A stretch of DNA of 64,000 nucleotides. Origin: Parasitella parasitica (taxonomy: Eukaryota > Mucoromycota > Mucoromycetes > Mucorales > Mucoraceae). The translations under genes and the position numbers were made by a program. Each line of letters begins with the position of its first letter. Position 1 is the first letter of the stretch. The stretch covers positions 5,855-69,854 of the forward strand of contig MU619252.1 in the NCBI GenBank assembly GCA_025201805.1. The letters run 5' to 3'. Positions 47,481-60,527 of the stretch are shown one piece after another. Below the pieces are notes generated by a model. That model did not search any database. It saw only the letters and a list, made by a program, of their open reading frames with translations, and was not told the origin of the DNA.

Positions 47481-47852
47481 AATATTTCTAAACAGGCTCA
47501 GCGCTTCTCGGGCGCCTTCCGCAAACTGCTAGATTATCAAGCTGCACCTATACTTTTAATAAAGACTCCAGTATTCTCAGACCCAAAGGAAAAGACACAC
47601 TCACGTCGATCTCGAGCTCCATGGAGAAAATTATTTATAAACAAACGAAGCTACTGTGATTTCAACAAAGACAGAGTCTTTTGACTTACGTCTTTAGAAA
47701 GTATGTCTGCAAGTTTATATTGTTTAGCATCAAGCAAAGAGCTGTTTGATTAGGGTTTCATGTGTGGAAATGAATAAATAGAGGGATTAAATTTATCGCC
47801 ATGTTCCGACATTTTTTTTTTTTTTTTCTTTTCGCTTTGAACATAAAAAATC

Positions 47853-50800
47853 ATGTCAAATGAAGAACACTACAGCAACAATGAACAATCTTCATCAAGA
47901 CAACCTGCCGATTTGCGGCATGTTTTACTGGAGAAAAACATAAGCGACAAGAAAAAGAAAAATGCACTGTCTGCTTGGGACAAAATTCGTGAAAATGTGA
48001 GCGATTTTCACCAGGAGAATGGCGCATTTGCGATTTCGCCTACATCTTCAAACAACACATCGGCCAGCTCATCTCGATGCAGCACTCCAAAGCTCCACCA
48101 GAACCAAAGCAACATTTATTCACCATTGTCAAAAAGCAAAAATTTAAATCCTTTTATACGATCATCTACATTTGATAACCATGGCAACGATAGCCGCCCA
48201 AACATCAGTTTGGCAAACACAACTTTGGTGGCGGCACAGGCTGCTGGTATGACCAACTTTGCTCGCAACTTTCGACCCGCTAGGCACCATAACGGTGTCA
48301 TCTATGCCACATCCACTGCAGTACAACAGGACATATACCGTCTCGAACGTGATCTGGATAAAATATTGGTTCAGCTACACCCAAGATCACAGCACGCCAG
48401 CTTTGCAGAATCCGCATCAACGCTCGTTTCCACCACCACAACGGCAGGAGCAGGAACAACAGCTGCTGGTGGTCAGTCCAGTGCTCCCACTACATTTTCA
48501 AAGAGATCAATGTTCCAACGAAACTCTGTCGCAGACATTTTTTCTGGATCATCAACGCCCAACTCTGGCACTATCACCCCAATACGAGAACCGTTACGAC
48601 AGGATGTTACCAGGCTATCGTTCATAATGACATCCATCTTGAATTCAATGAAAAAGCACAAATCTGCTACCAGATTACCCTTGACCGGCGAGATCTTGGC
48701 GGTTCTGGCAGCTCCGTTTGACAGAGTGCCTTTGATAGGTACTTGTTTTGCGCATACATTGCACACCCCGTCAGCAGATGAAATTAACTGTTTTTGTAGC
48801 TACTGATTGCAATCAGGCCTTGGACACATTTGAATATATTCGAAGCAGATTTACGCAATTGGACTCCACAGTACGTATGATTTGGCACTATGGACAAGCA
48901 AGCGAATCAATACTTAATTTCACCATTGCTAGGAACACTTTGAACAACTAATATTTTGCTGTCGATTATTAGGCCAAGGTGACATGAGTTTAAAGGTTAA
49001 TATTAATAATGAATCTGGAAGAATTGCATGGCGATTAACGTAACAAACATAGAAACGAGTGCTTGATCTACTAAATTCGCAATTGCTACACTGCAAGGAG
49101 AATCCAAGCTTTTTACCTTCAACACCTCCATCCTACCATTCCCTGGTTTATACCCTCACCAATGCCTTGACCCAGCTTTCAATCCAATCAAAACATCATA
49201 CAGGCAGCGATATCAGAGAAAGCATTTTGAACGAGAGCAGCATTAATATCATGAATATGGATCAAGATGAGATCCGATCTGGCATTTTGCATATTATAGA
49301 TACACTAGCCAACGGCACCCTAATACCACCCACTGGACCTGCATGGTGTCAATACCACACTAAAGATTCCATACCCATCTCCATTGCTCAACTATGTGTA
49401 GTGGAGGGACTTTTGAAATGCGTAATGGTCGGCATTTGCAGTCAAAGTGATCCGTACCAAGGCTCTCATGAAGCGTCAAGAGCCGTCCTGAGCGAAAGAG
49501 CTCGAGACATTCTAATATTACAGGAACTACTACAGCGGTATTGGATTGAGCCTGAACTGGATGCACAGCCTGCCTATTTCAAGATTATATTCTTGATCAG
49601 CGAGCTTGCCTGCGAGACGTTTTTGACGGCAAACGTACAAGACCTCAAGATCAAGACGTCCACGGCTTCATTGCTTTTGCCATTGGTGGTCGACAAACTA
49701 TCGCCTGCTAAACTTCAGCAATATTTGGCAGATCGAAATACAGACGAAACGCAAAAAATGGTAACATCGAATGTGATTGTCATGTTGCTGGCTTTATTGT
49801 CTATTTGCAGCTTGGAAGAGCAGCCGCAGCCTCAAAGCAGCAGCAACGCCTCATCGCCCAACTTGCACCCTAAACTATCCATGCCTGATTTTGCCAGCGA
49901 TGATATCAACCTATCTTTCCTGGATTCTCAACACGACGCCCAGAGTATCAATAGCTTTAACGTCAATAACTCAAACGATGCAGCTATGCGTAAATCTCTG
50001 CTTACATTGAAGGGGTACATTGCAGAGTTCTGGAGATCGGGGTATAGGGATTTTATCTTGACAGGGACAGAGGCCATGCTTCACGATGCAACAGGCGAGA
50101 GAACGGCAAGAGCATATCAGAATTTGGTATTTCATATTGATCCAGCCATGGGCGAAGAAATTGTCAAAAAGACACTACCGAGTTTATTCAAGCGACTTGT
50201 TGAAACATACCCGCCCGCCCTGCCTCCTCTCTGCAACATGCTATATGAGCTATCAAAGCGATTCCGACCCTTCTTTTACAAATCGGTGGTTTCTTGCGTA
50301 GCATCGGACGATGAGGACAAGGTGTCCAAGCTAATGGCTCTGATTACGGTTTTGCGTCGCTATCTTTCTGGCGTGCAACTGTGGATGCAAGATGCAGAGA
50401 TGATCAATGTGCTTTTGTTGAGCGATATTGGGCTATCAGAGAAGCAACAGCGCGAAGCTTCTCTTGCTTCGACTGCCAGTGCTGGTGCTGCTACTGCTGC
50501 TACCACAACTGGAACACCGCAGCTCAAAGCCAATAATGCCTCACATGATACGCAATGGGGACGTACAACGTTAGGCCAGTGCGCAATAGCGACTGAATTT
50601 TTGTGGGCGGTCAAAGACCTTCGACTAAAGCAAAGAGATCCCAATCGCAACATGGAAGAGGACGAGGTGGCCAAAAAATTCTTGATTGATCTTGAGAGAC
50701 GATTAGCTGTATTCCTGACTGCAAAAGAAAAGATGTCGATAGTACCTATGCCGCTGCGAGTTATCCTTTGCAATATCTTTATAGACATACGGTTTTTTTG

Positions 50801-53800
50801 CAACACCACTCATCGTCCTGGATGGCTGACCCGAGTCATTGCGTGGGCTTCTCAGCCAGTGGTGTCCACTCCTGAACATATCTATCATCACGTCCTGCCC
50901 ACCATCAACCCTGATGAATCGCCGTCGCCCAACAACCCACACATCGAAAGTAGCATGCCAGCTCTGCATACGGGGCATTTATCTGACATTTCATACATGT
51001 TCCAGAGTTTGCACAGCGTTTATCTAAATGTCGTAGAGCAGCTCCAGTACGAAACGAATGATACGCATGACTATGGCGGATCCCTACTACGGCCTGGAAG
51101 CAGTAATCAGCAATTGTCGCAACAAAATGACAACAACACGGAAACCCGCTCAGGGCAAGTCCCTCGACATAAACGTCAGCAGGTGATCCAGACCATGTAT
51201 CCTATTAGCAGATCTGCTGCCATGTCGCTTGATTTGAGCCCGCCTTTGACAATTAGCACGAAAGATAACCAAGATGGGCTAGTACCAGAGGGCCCTGCAT
51301 TGAAACTGGCACGCTACAGGTTTGAAAATATGGAGGAAATAAACCAGCATCCGTTTGGATCAGTGTTTTCCTTACTTACGGCTGTCTTTACAACCCTATC
51401 ATCGCATGAATTTGGCCGTCTTGTGAGGCCATTATGGGATCGTCATATGGATGATCGAAAACCTCAATCCTTTATGCCTGCTGTCTTTTTGCTGATGGAA
51501 TGCGGTGAAAAAATACCCAAAACAATGATAGAAGTGTGCACACATGATTTCTACAGGTAAGAATAAATAAATTAATGAATGAATAAACACATACGGCGTT
51601 GTCAGTATATACACAAAGGGACTAATAATCAAGCATTACTCAGTGGTGATCCATTACGGCGTCTAGCAGTAATCCAGAAGCATTCCTCCCTCAGTGCGTT
51701 CAGATTCAACGCCCTCAGCCAGGAATACATTCCCATTTCAAACAGAAAAAGGCCTTTCCGGGGCGATGGAGGTGCCTTTTCGACGCCATTTGTGCCTACT
51801 GACCTTGGCAGTAATCAGTTTACTCTGGATGAGCCTCGATGGATGTCCAAGCTGAAAAACGCCAGTAACTTTCCTATTGAGCTCAAGCGCCAAATCCAAG
51901 AACTCGGGTGGGACGATGACGATAACGGCGAAGAACACGAAGCTCTGAAGAAAGTGCTGACGCCGTTAGCATTGCTGCCGTCTCTTTTCCTGGAAGAGGA
52001 AGAAGACCGCATGAATGAAGACGAGAATCCTGGGGTGGTCGCCGCACGGCAGAAGGGCAAAGCGGTCGATATAAACAAAATTATCACACGTCGAAAACGG
52101 GCTACGACGATTCAATCGCTGACAATCTCTTTTCTCAGTATGGTGGATTTACTCAATGATGACTACGGCGGCGCATCCAATGCGTTGCGTGAAATGCTCG
52201 AGTACTTTTTGCGGGATGATCCGGCGCTGTTCTTGCGCGCTTTTCTGAACGATATGGGCAAATTCAAGCTGGAAAGACACAAAGACATGCTGACTCGGCT
52301 CAGATACCTTGTCAGCATGCAGCATAAATTGCCTCCTGGATTTACGCACATTCTGTTCAACTACTTGGCGGGTATGCTCAAATGGCTGATGAGGGAAAAC
52401 AAAAAGAAGGATGGCCTTGTTCTGATGACGTTGATCCATCCTATTCTGGCAGAGCTCACTCTGTCGACAAACGATCTGTCCATTCGGGACCTTAGAAAGA
52501 ACAAGATTGAGCATTTGTTGGTCAGCACTGGTCGCTTTTGGTTTACCCATGAGCAGCCTGCGGAAGTATTTCCTCGCTACCTCTCCAGCAACAGCACTCC
52601 CTTTACAGTCCTTGACATTCCGGCTGAAATTTTTAATGTCGCCATGCTGCGTATTAGCCACATCCAGTTTCTGACAAACTATTTAGCTCGCTATCCTCGC
52701 GAGGTATATGCTGTCAAGAAGACACTGCAAGATTACGAACCTACACCCATCCCAGGCGCCAGAAAGGAGCCCAACTGGATTGCAGACGAAACGTATTATC
52801 CAGACATATATAGACGCAAGCGCCGTGAAACCAACTCTTACATTTACAATGGGGGAGAGGAAGAAGAAAGAGATACTGGTGGCGCTGGTGTTGCAGATCG
52901 AAGCGACGATTATGCCAAAGAGGCTATTAGACAGCCCAGCCAACAAAAGATAGACACAGAGGCATTATCAGCCCTTCGTGCGCGCATCTGGTTACGTTTT
53001 ATCGATAACTTGCTAAACGGCTTGAACAAGAATTACAATGATCGTGATGAGCTGGAGCGCATTCTGCAAGGCATCAATGCGATTATCACAGAACACGACC
53101 GAGACTTTGGCATTATCGGTCAGTCATTGATTTTATACACCCGTGTAGTAACACGGTTTAAGAGATTGTTTATTTCGAATCGAGGATATACAACATTTTT
53201 GCCTGCCTTGTTCAAGGTATTTTGCGAGGTCGACTGCTTCCCTCAGGTGCGATCTGCTATTATTTTTGCCTGGTGTCGCTTTTACGCTGTCCATGAAGAG
53301 TCGTTTGTGTTCCAAATGCTGGGTACGTTGGTGCCTACTATTTTAGGCGCTTATGAAAAATCAAATGAATTAGGTTCCTGGATGGTAGATAACCTATTTG
53401 TACTGATGCAAGCGATGCACGACCCTCCACAGCTTGGCGCTACGTCTGACGTGCTTGGCTTACAGCTGCAAGTGGAACTAGACGACCATGAGCGCAGTAT
53501 TCAGGAACGCATTGATGCAGCCAGTAATCCTATGGCAATTCCGCTGTCGACTGCTATTTTGAAGCCCTTGGCCAGAAGCGTCACTGCGCCCATTGCACCT
53601 CTTGATATCAACAACTACAGCAGACGATCATTCGAACTTGCCAATTTCGTAAAGCTTTTTTTGACGATTATCGCATACGATGCTGGGTCTCTGCGCGCAG
53701 AACAGTTTGTCAAGATATTCCGCCACTTGATATCTCGTTTCCACAAACTCCATATGCTCAAAGACCTCGTTGACGAGGGTATTGCTGCTCTGGTTGGTGT

Positions 53801-56018
53801 GTTTGCCAATTTCAGCAAGCACGCCAAGGTGGCATTGAACACTGCAAATCCCTCCGCGTCCAACTTGGGTTATCAGGGCGTGTCTTCGGGTGTAGACAAT
53901 GACAGTAGAGTCCCTGGAAGCGGAGCACGAACGGAATCGGCGCAGCATGCCTACGGTAAGCAGTGGCAGCAAAACGACAAACTGACTGTCCGAATGGAAT
54001 TCATCCTTCTGGTGCATGAATACCTCAAACACGACGGCACGTTGTCGGAAGTCTGCCATGAGAAAATGGCCCTTATCATCCGTACGGTTATGCGGGATTA
54101 TGGCAACATCAAAGGCCTTACGTTCAAGTCAGACTGGCTCAAGGGCTACCTCGTTGACTGTTTGCATTCGATGGTTGACACAAGAAACTACACAAAATCA
54201 TTCAAGAAACTGCTGAATCAGATCAATTCTCAATATCGCTCCCAGTGGAAGACGATGGATGCATCTGATTTATACGAAGGTTTAGCTATTCTGCTAGAAC
54301 AGGGCCAAGGAAAACCGGTGAATATGCACGACATTGCTGGCGTGCTGAATGAAAAATTTGTTCCATTTGGGCTGGACATAGCTACGAGGATCGACTGGGA
54401 AAACGATACAAAGGGATATAACAAATTCTGTAATTCCCTTGTGCGCCTGATTATTGCAGTGATGGAAAACTCTACCCAGGATGTCCTTGGCGAGTTTGAA
54501 CAGTTGACGCCCACTCCAGGCCTGATTGCTCATATCATTATCCCAATCTGCCTTCAATACAACCTGCAACTGGATTACAGCAACTCGTCTATGCCTGGCA
54601 GATTTAGGCCTGATCCCACCGGCAACTGGACTCGCTTGCTCAACTACATCTCGCGTGCTTGCAGTCAGGCGTCTCTAATGAAGAGCAAATCCTCTGGTTT
54701 CTCCCTGTCGCAGCTTACCCAAAGCATGGGGCAGAACACAAATCAAGATGGCATAGACCCAACTGATTTCCCCGATATCAAGGATCGAAAACAGACACCA
54801 CAGTCAGTGGCATTGCTATTCTCGCTCAGTTTTGTCGCAATGAAGATCATCCTGGTTCGTGGCAGTAGTTCATTCAACAAACTCAAAGGATCTTGGGTTC
54901 AGGTTGCATTTTTCATCAAAAGCGCTCTCATATTTGGCCAAACACTCAAGTTTCTCAAGCCTAAATCAGGCAAGTCGACGCCCAACATGCCAACATCGCC
55001 AGTAGCAGGCAATCTATCGCCTGGAGGCCCATTGAATGGCGGTCTCTCGCCTGGCATTGCCAACTGGACAAATCCCTCTACAGATGGCCGAGCCTCATTC
55101 TCGTTTACTGCACCGCTAAGCACAAGCACTGTCTATGATTTTACGACATGGCGGTTCCTGGAGTTTGTTATCTGTTATCGCTGTCCTCTGCTTGTATTTT
55201 TAAAGGGTTTTATTCATGAAAAGTTACTGGATATGGGCGGTAACACCAATAATAGGTCTTCAATCTATGCGCCTAGTCCCAGCCCTCGTGTTAGCATGAA
55301 CTTTGGCAATAGCAGTTGCTATTCTCCTCCTGCGTTTACAAAGGAAACCAACAGCTCTCGCTGGAAAAGCTGGGGCGGTGGATCGTCCACATCGCCCCCA
55401 CACAAGCTAAATCAATCGTCAGTCGTTGGCATTATTCCACAGCTCAATGTGCAGGATACTGATGCTCTAAGCATACAGATGCCGGAGGGATCTCCAACCT
55501 GCGGCCTGGGCTTGCACATTCCTGGCAAGCCTAGCTACAGCAGCTCTACGAATGTCCCACTTGCGCCAGCATCACCCTCGCTGTCTATTAACCTCGCATC
55601 AGAATTTTCAGATGCTGAGGTCGCCTTTCCTGCTGGCGGTAGTAGCAGTATACATTCACCAAAGCAGCAGGCTAAAAGCCGGCCATCCTCGTCTATTTCT
55701 GCGCCCGGGCAGATTCTGTTAAACAGTATGAACCGAGACAACGCCACATCCACAGTTTTGCATGTTTTCCACGCAGAATCCATTACATCCATTGTACATG
55801 TGCAAATCGCAATGGGTTTTAAGCCTGCTCTGCCTTGGATGGCTGTTAATAAGCGTCAGCAGCTGAAGCCATGGAGCCAAAGGGAGTCTGTTGCCAAATT
55901 GGCTAATGAATGGCAATTGCTATTACAATTGTATGCTGAAACGGATCTGTCTATTGCCAAAAGCAACTCTCAAAACAATGCTTCCAATATAAATGTGGCT
56001 AATACGCCTTTGATTTGA
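47853..56018 (+). CDS. UNC80 homologue (NALCN/Cch1 cation-channel complex protein)
   Basis: Giant helical-repeat scaffold. In animals UNC80 binds UNC79 and the NALCN channel; the fungal NALCN relative is Cch1. Five exons (47853-48738, 48800-48870, 48933-48995, 49053-51556, 51644-56018) join in frame to about 2632 residues. Similarity to animal UNC80 is clear by eye in the second half: DPLRRLAVIQKHSSLSAFRF, LPPGFTHILFNYLAGMLKWL (animal: SHILFNYLVG), SIRDLRKNKIEHLLVSTGRF, GYTTFLPALFKVFCEVDCFP, VRSAIIFAWCRFYAVHEESF and WRFLEFVICYRCPLLVFLKG. The N-terminal ~330 residues and C-terminal ~250 are low-complexity Ser/Asn/Thr-rich. A basic/acidic insert (EEEEDRMNEDENPG) lies near residue 1300. No membrane helices expected. 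Start: ATG before SNEEHYSNNEQSSS, 25 bp after a T-run. Confidence 0.85.
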
Positions 56019-56157
56019 TCACCATCTTTGTATATCGGTATATAATAATAATAATAAAGAATTTTAAATATGCGTATATTTTGGATGCTTGTATGTTTGT
56101 ATGTAATTGTTACAAATGAATGAATGAGGGATAATATATATAAATATTTAGCAAAAT

Positions 56158-56988
56158 TTAGTAGTTCACATTGCTTGGCATTCTGTAATGCTGGTAAGGG
56201 CCAGGCATGAATCCCAACGAGTTTCCTTGCATTATAGGCGATGAGATACTTTTGGCAAACAGTCTATGTTGCTCCAAAGTCTGTTGCGCTCGCTTTTGTC
56301 TGCGTTTACGGTATATATGAACGCCAATGACGGTTGCAGCAGCGTAAACACAGACGCTAACGCCAACACAGATCCCAATTATGCCTCCCTTTGGTAGTCC
56401 TCCTTGGCTATCGTTTGCATTACCCTTACTTGATTGCTCAGCGTGATCAGTATCGCCATTAGGATCTGCTAAAGCACCTGGTCCGCCTCCAGAGTTGATA
56501 ATGGCTTTAGCAGTAATAGGGTAACTACGGTCAATATATGTGGGCAGTTGGCCATTTTTGCTGTCATATAAAGGGCTGCTAGAATTGGTGATAAGCGCCT
56601 GCAATTCGTTCACTTCGGTCTTTGGAATGGCAACAGAAACCATGACACCGTTGTTGTCATTGTTGTTGTTGTCGTTGTTGCTAGCATCAGAGCGTTTCTT
56701 GTTAACGGTTGCAGCTGATTTCTGAATAGACACAACAATAACATTATCAGCGCTGGTATCCAGTGCATCGCCCAGCATCAAAGGTATCTCTTGGACCATC
56801 TGCGCTGTCAAAAGTGCATCTGATACTAATTTAGCGTATGAAATGCTATTAAACTTGATGAATGTCACTTGGCTCGAATCTATTGATTGTGTGTGGTATT
56901 GATGTTTTTCCTGCGCTGACTGGTTTTCTTTTACTTGAGCAAGACGAACAAGCGTAATGATAAAAAAAAAAAAAAAACAAAAATAATA

Positions 56989-57033
<45 letters not shown>

Positions 57034-59179
57034 TTAGGCGGATGGCTACAGATAAACAATGCATTTAAATTTACCTGGGATGATAGCATTCAAATTGGGC
57101 GTAATGTACTGTGGCAGATTATTTTCAGTGCTAGAGGAAAAAGGATCGTCGGCTGTAGCAGTTGTGCTTGAGGTAGCTGTACTGGATTCGGATTTACTGG
57201 ATGTAGCTGAGCTGGATTCAAGTGTACTGGATGTAATTGTGCTGGATTCTGATGTACTGGATGTAGTTGTGCTGGACTCAGATGTACTGGATGCAATTGT
57301 GCTAGAATTAGTCGTGCTAGACGTGGCTGTACTAGACGCAGTTGAACCAGATTCGGTGGTAGTAGTATCTTCTTCATCTTTAGCCTGCGAACTAGATGCA
57401 GATGTTGTGTCATCATCAGTCAAAAAAGAAGCCGTTTGTGTAGAAGCTGTTGTCAGTGTAGGCTCTTCTTGGGTGGATGTAACTGTATTTGTAGTTATGT
57501 TTGTAGCCGTAATGGTGCCTGTTGTAGTTTTAGTAGTAGTTGTGGTGGGGGTATTTGTTGTGGTTGTTGTGGTCGTTGCAGTAGTTGTAGTAGTTGTAGT
57601 AGTTGAGCTGTAATACATAAAAGGTTCTGAAAGCCAAGCTAATGTCTCGTACCTGTAAGTCGATTTAGGTATGTCGCTTACTGCATCATCACTATAAATC
57701 TCTGTGGCTGTAGTCTGAGTAGGCTCAGTCGTAGTTGTCGCGCTAGTCGTGATAGTTGTGGTGGGAGCAGCAGAAGTAGTGGAAGTGGAAGAGATAGTAT
57801 GGTCTTTTGTAATTGATGACAATCGTGTATGTTTAGTCGAGGCATTATCCGTTGGAACGGGTGTTCCAATCTTGATGGTTAATGATTCAATGGTCATCGC
57901 TGTTCTTTCATTATCCGTTGAAACAATAGAGCTATGTTGTAGAGAGATCGATTTTTGTCTATTTGATTCAGAATGATATCCTGTTGGTGTTGGTGCTGTA
58001 ATCATCAATGTGTGCTTGGCAGAAGCAAACATATCCACGCTGGTAGTACTTGCAGTATTTGGTAATGAAATCTCGCTAGATGTTGGTTCAGCAAGCGTTT
58101 CATCAAAAGTTTTGCTGCTAGTTGAATGAGTTGGTAGAAGTCTATTGATGATAGTTTCAAGAACAGAAACGAGGTCAGTAGATGACGATATTTTGCTTGT
58201 TGAAGATGATTTAGTGTTCGATCCTGGATGAGTTGCTGACATCCTTAAAGAAGTATCAACATTGTGAGTACTTTCTGATTTACTGAGAGCTTTGGAAGCG
58301 GTAGAATGTGTGTGTGTTAAAGTACCTGGATCAGATACGTTTAGTTTAATGATGTCTTTGGATCATTATATCAATCATAACTGCTTACCGCTGGAACTGG
58401 AGCTCGTAGGAAGCATGACTCTATGAACACTACCGGTAGATGTCTTTGTTGAGCTATGATGAGTGGCAATCGGCCTGGGTGATTCAGGAGAAGTCTTTCC
58501 ATGAATTGATTTAAGAGAATGACTTATTTCAGCAGATATCGTGGAGTGAACAGTTGAGGCGGCTCTGGCTGATGTTTCTAAAGATATAAAAAAAGTTTAA
58601 ATACGTACAGAAGTATATAAAGCATCTCTCGGCTGTGTACATACCTAAATCTGATGCTGATGAGTGATTGTTCTTTACGGTAGTAATAGTTTGCTTCGCT
58701 CCTCCGTGTGATGTAGTTTTCGTAGTATGATCGTCTTGCTTGGTATCGGAAGAGACGGGTGTTGTTACACTTGATTTTGTAGAATTTTGATCATGCCCAT
58801 TTTTGACAGATTCAGTTTTCTGAGCATTCTTTTCATTAGTTGTTGTCTCCTTATCGTTATTCGTTCCAGTTTCAGCTTCTTCGTTTTCTTTTGATGATAA
58901 AATGTCCAATGTAACGCCTCGTTTCTCTAACATCTGGTTTTCAAGATTATTTATGCTGTTAAACGTAATTAAAGGAGACTGGACCAAATCATTTTCCTGC
59001 TTGATCTGCTGCTAGTTGAGGGAGTAAGTATTTTAATTAGCAAGTAGAAGAAAAGGCTCGATTAAATATTATTCAATCTTTACATTTATTGATGCAGCAT
59101 ATGTTATTGCGATAAAGAAAAATAAAAATACAGAGACCAGCATCTTGCTGTTGAGCTGTGACATTACTATTTTTTGCAT
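56158..59179 (-). CDS. Msb2-like signalling mucin, single-pass membrane protein
   Basis: Cell-surface sensor candidate. The first exon (ATG at 59179) encodes a signal peptide, NSKMLVSVFLFFFIAITYAA. Middle exons (about 58985-58530, a short one near 58390-58560, and 58320-57075) encode a long Ser/Thr-rich mucin stalk with repeats such as SSTSESSTTTSSTSESSTIT and runs of Thr (TTTTTTTTATTTTTTT). After an intron holding a 42-nt A/T run, the last exon carries a folded juxtamembrane domain: VTFIKFNSISYAKLVSDALL, EIPLMLGDALDTSADNVIVV, AIPKTEVNELQALITNSSSP, LYDSKNGQLPTY. A membrane helix (GIIGICVGVSVCVYAAATVI) and a short basic cytoplasmic tail (HIYRKRRQKR..) follow. The folded domain resembles the Msb2 extracellular domain upstream of its transmembrane helix, so a role in a Cdc42/MAPK pathway is inferred. 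Confidence 0.7.
56990..57031 (-). repeat. 42-nt A/T homopolymer in an intron of the mucin gene
   Basis: Forty-two uninterrupted A on the plus strand (T on the coding strand) between donor at about 57074 and acceptor at about 56938. A second run of 15 A lies nearby at about 56962-56976. Confidence 0.85.
57160..57350 (-). repeat. Tandem Ser/Thr mucin repeats
   Basis: Degenerate repeats with a period of 30-33 bp, visible on the plus strand as GTACTGGAT(G/T)..GTAG..TGTGCTGGA units. They encode SSTSESSTxT-type decapeptides in the mucin stalk. Confidence 0.75.
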
Positions 59180-59798
59180 TTATGAACGCATTCAAAGGAA
59201 AAGGTTTCTTAAAGGAGTGGAGGTATAAAAAATAAAGATAAACAAAAATAAAAGTAAAATGAAGGGAAAGAAAAAGAAAAAGAGAAGAGGATTATATAAT
59301 ATCCAGATCTATTATGTATTATATTAAGCAAATGAAGGCATGTAATTGAGTTAATGACAGTTTAAAAGCAAATGTGTGTTACCTCGAAAATAAATCACTA
59401 AACAAAGAAATACATGTATATTATGTTTACATATGTATTCGCTTTTCTTTATTGATAAGCACGTTTTCTTTAAATGGAGCTTTGATTGTAAGTCTTGCAC
59501 ATATACTTGCATTCATTAATTAAGATTAAATTTTTATCTTTTATTACATGATTTTGAAGGTTAAAAAGGTAACAGAGAATATTCTTAAATATAAAGTTAC
59601 AAGCCCTGTCAAACTGGTTGCCTAGTTATAGTTACCAAAGTAGATCAAGAAACAAGCAGTTGCTATGGGAAACAGGATCAATGGACAAAGTGCATCAGTA
59701 TGTGACGTTTTCGCGTTAATTGATGAGATTCATCATGAAATACCCAACAAAGGTATATACCTTTTTTCCCTGCTGCTTTATTTTGGCCTCTTTTACGT
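59180..59798. promoter_or_regulatory. Divergent intergenic region, mucin / Rab GTPase
   Basis: About 620 bp between divergent start codons, with A-rich purine tracts at 59225-59290. TTTTACGT and TGACGTTT motifs occur near 59702-59710 and 59787-59799; the TGACG core is CRE/bZIP-like, but this is weak. No RNA gene or repeat family seen. Confidence 0.35.
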
Positions 59799-60527
59799 AT
59801 GACAATAGATCAAGAGGAAAGCTCGTATGATTATGTATTCAAACTAATTGTGGTTGGGGATTCTGGTGTTGGCAAAACCAATCTGCTCGGTAGATTTGCC
59901 CATGATACTTTTGATTTTGCTTCGAAAAGCACAATTGGATTAGATTTGACGGTTAAAAATATGGATATCAAAGGTAAACGAGTGCGCGCGCAAATTTGGG
60001 ATACAGCTGGACAAGAACGATATCGATCCATTACCAAAAGGTTGGTTAGAGGGGATATCTTTGAGACAAAAAAAAGGCGCGTTTGGGAATTCATATGTTT
60101 GTACTATAGATACTATCGAGGTGCTGTAGGTGCTCTCCTTGTTTACGATATCACAAAACGAGAATCTTTCGAAAGTCTAGGTCGATGGTTGAACGAGCTG
60201 AAGATCAATGAGGCTCATCCAGACAGTATGGTTATGCTTGTAGGCAACAAATCTGATTTGGAACCTCAAAGGGAAGTGAGTCAGGAAGAAGCATTGAATT
60301 ACTCAAAAATTAACGGGATCATGTTCATGGAAACAAGTGCACTGGAAAGCACTAATGTGCAGAAAGCGTTTGAATCATTGATCCATACCATTTTTGATAA
60401 ATTGTCTGGGAAACTGGCTACAATGGACGACAAAAAAGCAAAGATTATGAGAGGACAAGCCATTCAAATCAGTGCACCTCTCAATAGTGAAACTAAAAAT
60501 AAGCACAATAATAGTTGTGCATGCTAA
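59799..60527 (+). CDS. Rab11/Ypt31-like small GTPase
   Basis: Vesicle-traffic GTPase, closest by motif to Rab11 (endosome recycling/exocytic Golgi). G1 is GDSGVGKTN, switch I reads STIGLDLTV, G3 is WDTAGQERYRSI, G4 is NKSDL and G5 is ETSAL. The C-terminus SCAC is a CxC double-geranylgeranylation signal. Two exons (59799-60040, 60110-60527) give 219 residues. The 69-bp intron (GTTGGT..TATAG) is a multiple of three and has no stop, so the unspliced frame is open and would add 23 residues inside switch II. The family sequence (ITKRYYRGAVGALLVYDIT) requires its removal. Switch I differs from the usual STIGVEFAT, so it is a divergent member. Confidence 0.92.
   Translation: MTIDQEESSYDYVFKLIVVGDSGVGKTNLLGRFAHDTFDFASKSTIGLDLTVKNMDIKGKRVRAQIWDTAGQERYRSITKRLVRGDIFETKKRRVWEFICLYYRYYRGAVGALLVYDITKRESFESLGRWLNELKINEAHPDSMVMLVGNKSDLEPQREVSQEEALNYSKINGIMFMETSALESTNVQKAFESLIHTIFDKLSGKLATMDDKKAKIMRGQAIQISAPLNSETKNKHNNSCAC

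Noticed and set aside
57059-57613. A 184-codon plus-strand Val/Asp-rich frame opposite the mucin stalk
   Set aside because: It is the antisense shadow of Ser/Thr codon repeats in the mucin gene; composition is purely repeat-driven and there is no domain.
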